DNA from: Oscillospiraceae bacterium
GTDB taxonomy: Bacteria > Bacillota > Clostridia > Oscillospirales > Oscillospiraceae
Direction: 5' to 3'
DNA length: 10,756 nt
Assembly: GCA_020025425.1 (NCBI GenBank)
Contig: JAHHSD010000053.1
Coordinates: 1-10,756 of the forward strand
Shown here piece by piece: positions 6,171 to 10,756 of this stretch (position 1 is its first letter; each line of letters begins with the position of its first letter). Below the pieces are notes generated by a model, which was given only the letters and a program-made list of their open reading frames with translations, had not been told where the DNA came from and did not search any database. A program made the translations under genes and the position numbers.

Positions 6171-6383
6171 TCAGTCCTCAAAGTAAAATAATTCCTCAAA
6201 TTTTTTATCTAAGGCAATACATAAAATAAGCGCCAGCTTTGCGGTCGGATTGAATTGCCCCGTTTCTATGGAGCTAATGGTATTGCGGGAAACACCCACC
6301 ATTTCGGCCAGTTGATTCTGTGATAATTTCAATTCTGTCCGCGTTTCTTTAAGGCGATTTTTTAATATCAGCTTATCGTCCAT
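6171..6383 (-). CDS. Small XRE/Cro-CI family transcriptional regulator
   Basis: 70 aa consisting of little more than one helix-turn-helix domain. The motif SQNQLAEMVGVSRNTISSIE (21-40) is a classic Cro/CI DNA-binding unit, and the C-terminus ALDKKFEELFYFED is typical of short Firmicutes XRE proteins of the YgzD/YozG kind. With no sensor domain it probably acts as a dimeric repressor whose activity depends on dose or on its partner gene. Start ATG at 6383 with a weak GGTGG SD; the upstream membrane-protein gene ends 12 nt before it, so the two form an operon. The region is AT-rich (39% GC over 6181-6360 by hand count, against about two thirds in neighbouring genes), suggesting acquisition. The twin palindromes at 6754-6798 are the likely binding sites (inference). 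Confidence 0.9.
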   Translation of the reverse strand: MDDKLILKNRLKETRTELKLSQNQLAEMVGVSRNTISSIETGQFNPTAKLALILCIALDKKFEELFYFED

Positions 6384-6395
6384 ATTTCCACCGCT

Positions 6396-6731
6396 TTACA
6401 AGATCGTGGAGGATACCATCAGATTATAGATGTGGTAACCGGACATGACAGATACAAATATCGTATAGATGATTGCCAGCATAAGCTCGCGCTTATGGCG
6501 AAGTTTCCTATATTTCACCCAGCTGATCGTCATATTTGTGCTGAAAACAAGCGCCCACAGTCCCCAGTTTATGCCTTCGCCGGCAAGTATCTGTGTCACA
6601 AAAAAGATAGCTGCCAGAACCAGCTGAACGATAACTGCACCTTTACTTGCCTGCTTTAAGATTTCCTGCTCGTATACGTCCTTGTTCCTATTTTCCTGTC
6701 GGCTCTTTTCCAAGATTTCTTCTCTGTCCAT
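6396..6731 (-). CDS. Small DUF6442-like membrane protein, partner of the XRE gene
   Basis: 111 aa. A charged N-terminal helix, MDREEILEKSRQENRNKDVY, is followed by three hydrophobic segments (about 31-49, 55-71 and 83-105) joined by the basic loop KYRKLRHKREL (73-83). It resembles the DUF6442 family of small Firmicutes membrane proteins, commonly found beside a short XRE regulator; biochemical function is unknown. Two Met codons compete: the ATG at 6737 is only 1 nt from AAGGAGG, while the in-frame ATG at 6731 is 7 nt away and is chosen here. First gene of the XRE cassette, transcribed from the promoter at 6774-6802. Family assignment is from memory of the pattern. Confidence 0.8.
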   Translation of the reverse strand: MDREEILEKSRQENRNKDVYEQEILKQASKGAVIVQLVLAAIFFVTQILAGEGINWGLWALVFSTNMTISWVKYRKLRHKRELMLAIIYTIFVSVMSGYHIYNLMVSSTIL

Positions 6732-6753
6732 AAGCATGCCTCCTTCAATCCGT

Positions 6754-6765
6754 CAAGTGTACTTG
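6754..6765. promoter_or_regulatory. Operator copy 2 of the XRE cassette, CAAGT-N2-ACTTG
   Basis: CAAGTGTACTTG has perfect 5-nt inverted arms around a 2-nt centre. It lies just downstream of the -10, across the expected start of transcription, where a bound dimer would block initiation. The same arms recur at 6787-6798. Confidence 0.75.
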
Positions 6766-6773
6766 GTATTATT

Positions 6774-6802
6774 ATAATAGCCTTACCAAGTTTACTTGTC
6801 AA
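6774..6802 (-). promoter_or_regulatory. Promoter of the DUF6442-XRE cassette
   Basis: On the minus strand TTGACA (6802-6797) is followed after 17 nt by TATTAT (6779-6774), giving 11 of 12 consensus positions. A TATAAT three bases further on (6776-6771) would need a 20-nt spacer and is less likely. Start of transcription near 6767, with a leader of about 36 nt ending in the AAGGAGG SD. Both palindromic operators overlap or abut it. Confidence 0.82.
6787..6798. promoter_or_regulatory. Operator copy 1 of the XRE cassette, CAAGT-N2-ACTTG
   Basis: CAAGTTTACTTG, the same arms as the copy at 6754-6765, lies in the -35/-10 spacer and overlaps the -35 by 2 nt. The two centres are 33 bp apart, close to three helical turns, so dimers bound to both would face the same side of the DNA. 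Confidence 0.75.
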
Positions 6803-6878
6803 TCACATTTACAAAGTTTTATTGCAAAATCAAGCATTTCAAATTCCAATATTCCCAACAGATCATACGCAACAAGTC

Positions 6879-6919
6879 AAAAAAGTACCCGCCCCATTGC
6901 AAACGGGGCGGGTACTTTT
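6879..6919 (-). terminator. Intrinsic terminator of ftsH
   Basis: A perfect 15-bp stem pairs AAAAGTACCCGCCCC (6881-6895) with its reverse complement at 6905-6919 around a 9-nt loop. On the minus strand the stem runs into six T (6884-6879). It lies about 65 nt past the ftsH stop. The remaining bases between here and the XRE promoter (about 6803-6878) are AT-rich and show no feature I recognise. Confidence 0.9.
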
Positions 6920-6982
6920 CTGATTTACCGAAAGGCTTGCCTGAACCATATTGACCCTGGGGTCCGGTCCTTGTACCTTGTG

Positions 6983-9184
<2,202 letters not shown>

Positions 9185-9250
9185 CGGAGTAATCTCCTGC
9201 CTTTCCGCTTACATACAGCTGATCTTTCCGCCGCAGGCGGTTTTAGACTG

Positions 9251-9267
9251 TATGGTATCATACCATA
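9251..9267. promoter_or_regulatory. 17-bp perfect palindrome on the ftsH promoter, putative operator
   Basis: TATGGTAT, a central C, then ATACCATA: an 8-1-8 dyad with no mismatch. It fully covers the predicted ftsH -10 (9262-9257). It does not resemble the HrcA CIRCE element or the CtsR repeat known for heat-shock genes, so the cognate regulator is unknown. Confidence 0.65.
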
Positions 9268-9285
9268 TCCCTCCTTTAAAAACAA
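9257..9285 (-). promoter_or_regulatory. Likely ftsH promoter
   Basis: On the minus strand TTGTTT (9285-9280), 17 nt, then TATGAT (9262-9257): 4 of 6 and 5 of 6 consensus matches at ideal spacing. The start point would be near 9250, leaving a leader of about 65 nt. That leader contains a small GC hairpin, CCGCC (9228-9232) with GGCGG (9236-9240), upstream of the SD. Confidence 0.6.
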
Positions 9286-9376
9286 GGAACGTCGCTGTAA
9301 ACTTTCTGTGAAAGTTCAATAGTATGCCCGGAATCCAGAAAGAAATACAAAATTCTTCTTTCCCTGGCAGTTTAGA

Positions 9377-9387
9377 TATGATATAGT
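9377..9387 (+). promoter_or_regulatory. Possible rlmB promoter -10 region
   Basis: Overlapping TATGAT (9377-9382) and TATAGT (9382-9387) lie 55-65 nt upstream of the rlmB ATG, in the only AT-rich stretch before the gene. No convincing -35 is found 16-18 nt upstream (the sequence there is TTC/CCT-rich), so this is a weak call. Confidence 0.4.
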
Positions 9388-9441
9388 AGAGACGTATTGA
9401 CATAATTCCCTGAAAAAGAACGAATAGGAGGCATTCTCTCC

Positions 9442-10227
9442 ATGAATAAACGTCCCCCTCTGCGCCGCTCCGCCCCCGTTGAGACGGAAAACGACGGCGT
9501 CATTGAAGGCCGCAACGCAGTGGTCGAGGCCCTGCGCGCCGGTGTGACCATTGACAAAATTTTCATTATGAAGGGCGAGTCCGACTCCATCCTGGGCCAC
9601 ATCGCCTCCACCGCCCGGGAGCGCGGCGTGGTGGTGGTGGACGCCGACCGGCGCAAGCTGGACAACATGAGCCGGACCCACTCCCATCAGGGCGTCATCG
9701 CCCTGTGCGCCGCCCGGGAGTACGCCAGTGTGGACGACATCCTCAACGCCGCCCGGGAGAAGGGCGAAAACCCGCTGATCGTGGTGTGTGACGAGCTGAG
9801 CGATCCCCACAACCTGGGCGCGGTCATCCGCACCGCCGACGCCGCCGGCGCCCACGGCGTCATCATCCCCAAGCGCCGCTCCGCCGGCCTGACCGCCGTG
9901 GTGGCCAAGACCTCCGCCGGTGCTGTGGCCCACGTGCCCGTGGCCCGGGTCCCCAACATCCCCGCCCTGCTCAAGGAGCTGAAGGAGGAGGGCGTCTGGG
10001 TATTCGGCACCGCCGCCCAGGGCACCACCAGCCTCTACAAGGCCGATCTGAAGGGCCCCGCCGCCATCGTCATCGGCAGTGAGGGGGACGGCATGGGCCG
10101 TCTGGTCACCGAGAGCTGCGACTTCACCGTCTCCATCCCCATGTTCGGCAAGATCAACTCCCTGAACGCATCTGCGGCAGCCGCTGTTCTGCTGTACGAA
10201 GCGGTACGCCAGAGGCTGAACGGCTGA
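9442..10227 (+). CDS. rlmB: SpoU/TrmH-family 23S rRNA (guanosine-2'-O-)-methyltransferase, RlmB type
   Basis: 261 aa. Transfers a methyl group from S-adenosylmethionine to a ribose 2'-OH; RlmB of E. coli modifies G2251 in the 23S P-loop. An N-terminal substrate-binding domain (about 19-90, starting VIEGRNAVVEAL) precedes the trefoil-knot SPOUT domain (about 110-258). Motif 1 is DPHNLGAVIRTADAAG (121-136) with N124 and the catalytic R130; motif 2 is IGSEGDGMGRLV (211-222); motif 3 is IPMFGKINSLNASAAAAVLL (232-251). ATG at 9442 after AGGAGG (9426-9431). A TrmH or ribosomal-resistance methylase of the same fold cannot be wholly excluded, but the N-terminal domain and length fit RlmB. The downstream gene starts 32 nt after its stop with no terminator, so they are likely co-transcribed. 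Confidence 0.93.
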   Translation: MNKRPPLRRSAPVETENDGVIEGRNAVVEALRAGVTIDKIFIMKGESDSILGHIASTARERGVVVVDADRRKLDNMSRTHSHQGVIALCAAREYASVDDILNAAREKGENPLIVVCDELSDPHNLGAVIRTADAAGAHGVIIPKRRSAGLTAVVAKTSAGAVAHVPVARVPNIPALLKELKEEGVWVFGTAAQGTTSLYKADLKGPAAIVIGSEGDGMGRLVTESCDFTVSIPMFGKINSLNASAAAAVLLYEAVRQRLNG

Positions 10228-10259
10228 ACCCATTTTAACCACCTGATCGAGGATCTGTT

Positions 10260-10756
10260 ATGAGCGACCAAAAGGAGAAACAATCAAATACCCTGGGTCA
10301 CGGGTCCGATGAGCTGACCGACATCAAGGCGCTGATCGGCGATGCGGACGGCGGCGGGTTCAATCTGGACGACATTCTCTCCGAGTATGGCGCAGCTCCC
10401 GCGAACAAGGCCGGGAGCCGTTCCGCCCCCGACCTGCCCTGGCCCGAACCCCCGCACCACCCGCACCACACCGACAATCTGGTGAGCTTTCCCGGCGGAC
10501 AGGCCCCAGAGACCGGGGAGGTCCCCGACCAGCTTCCCGAGGAGGATCCGGAACCGGAGGAGGATCCGGATCCCGAGGACGAGGACTTTGAACCGGAGGA
10601 GGATGGGGAGGAGAACATCATCGACTTCCCCGAGGAGGAGAGTCCCCTCACCTCCCTGATCAAGGACCTGAAGGGCCGGGCCGACGACTACGCCGACCGG
10701 ATGTTTGAGGAGTCCGAGCAGATGGATCCCGACGAGACCCGCCGCCTGGATGAGCT
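10260..10756 (+). CDS. Acidic protein of unknown function, N-terminal part (runs off window)
   Basis: An open reading frame of 165 codons without a stop up to the window edge. The ATG at 10260 has GAGG (10249-10252) 7 nt upstream. The visible part is disordered-looking and highly acidic: a short conserved-looking segment, FNLDDILSEYG (about 34-44), a Pro/His patch, EPPHHPHH, and a Glu/Asp/Pro block (about 90-125) with repeated PEEDP-type units. A more helical segment follows, SLIKDLKGRADDYADRMFEE. I do not recognise the family. Similar acidic leaders precede membrane or cytoskeletal domains in some Clostridia, but the diagnostic part is missing here. Its position 32 nt after rlmB suggests co-transcription. 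Confidence 0.75.
   Translation, partial: MSDQKEKQSNTLGHGSDELTDIKALIGDADGGGFNLDDILSEYGAAPANKAGSRSAPDLPWPEPPHHPHHTDNLVSFPGGQAPETGEVPDQLPEEDPEPEEDPDPEDEDFEPEEDGEENIIDFPEEESPLTSLIKDLKGRADDYADRMFEESEQMDPDETRRLDE

Noticed and set aside
6171..6731. Toxin-antitoxin interpretation of the XRE-DUF6442 pair
   Set aside because: No toxin fold is visible in the membrane protein and the gene sizes fit the common XRE/DUF6442 regulatory pairing; membrane toxicity cannot be judged from sequence.
9258..9277. Two-codon mini-ORF (ATG GTA TGA) after a strong AAAGGAGGG on the minus strand upstream of ftsH
   Set aside because: If the TTGTTT-17-TATGAT promoter is right, this SD lies in the promoter spacer and is not transcribed. 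It would revive only if ftsH starts further upstream.
9209..9403. Minus-strand 64-codon frame between rlmB and ftsH
   Set aside because: No SD at its start, composition unlike neighbouring proteins, and it overlaps both the ftsH promoter and its palindrome.
9397..9425. TTGACA (9397-9402) as an rlmB -35
   Set aside because: The hexamer 17 nt downstream is ACGAAT, and the start point would fall at or past the AGGAGG SD.
9316..10242. Minus-strand open frame opposite rlmB
   Set aside because: Antisense of a well-defined SPOUT methyltransferase; no SD and shadow-like His/Gly-rich composition.

Overview
The window comes from a GC-rich, spore-forming member of the Firmicutes, most likely an Oscillospiraceae/Clostridia-type gut anaerobe. 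Sporulation genes yabP and yabQ, SD sites close to AGGAGG, A-type promoters (TTGACA-17-TATAAT) and about two-thirds GC in the coding regions all support this. The assignment rests on gene content and composition only; there is no rRNA or other phylogenetic marker I can place precisely.

Layout. Positions 1-415 (minus): the start of yabQ (cut by the window edge) and complete yabP, overlapping by 4 nt, with a candidate sporulation sigma promoter. Positions 484-1592: birA (biotin protein ligase/repressor) on plus, with a near-perfect promoter whose -35 is one arm of an inverted repeat, ending in a bidirectional terminator. Positions 1591-3142 (minus): a secreted SLH-GH25 cell-wall hydrolase with its own promoter. 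Positions 3196-6104 (plus): a three-gene operon coding for a CLC-type anion transporter (closest by motif to the fluoride/proton branch), a glyoxalase-fold VOC protein and an acyltransferase-3-like membrane protein, closed by a strong terminator. Positions 6171-6802 (minus): an AT-rich two-gene cassette, a small DUF6442-like membrane protein followed by a 70-aa XRE regulator, with twin palindromic operators around its promoter. Positions 6879-9285 (minus): ftsH with a TTG start, its terminator, and a 17-bp palindrome on its promoter. Positions 9442-10756 (plus): rlmB-type 23S rRNA 2'-O-methyltransferase followed by an acidic protein of unknown function that runs off the window.

Most of this is ordinary chromosomal backbone: envelope maintenance (FtsH, SLH-GH25), cofactor attachment (BirA), ribosome modification (RlmB) and sporulation (YabPQ). 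The parts that stand out are regulatory: three different dyad elements each lie on a promoter (birA, XRE-DUF6442, ftsH). The XRE-DUF6442 cassette differs clearly in base composition from its neighbours and looks acquired. The CLC-VOC-acyltransferase operon is a plausible anion/electrophile stress group, but its common purpose is inference. I see no CRISPR array, tRNA, rRNA, transposase or prophage gene.
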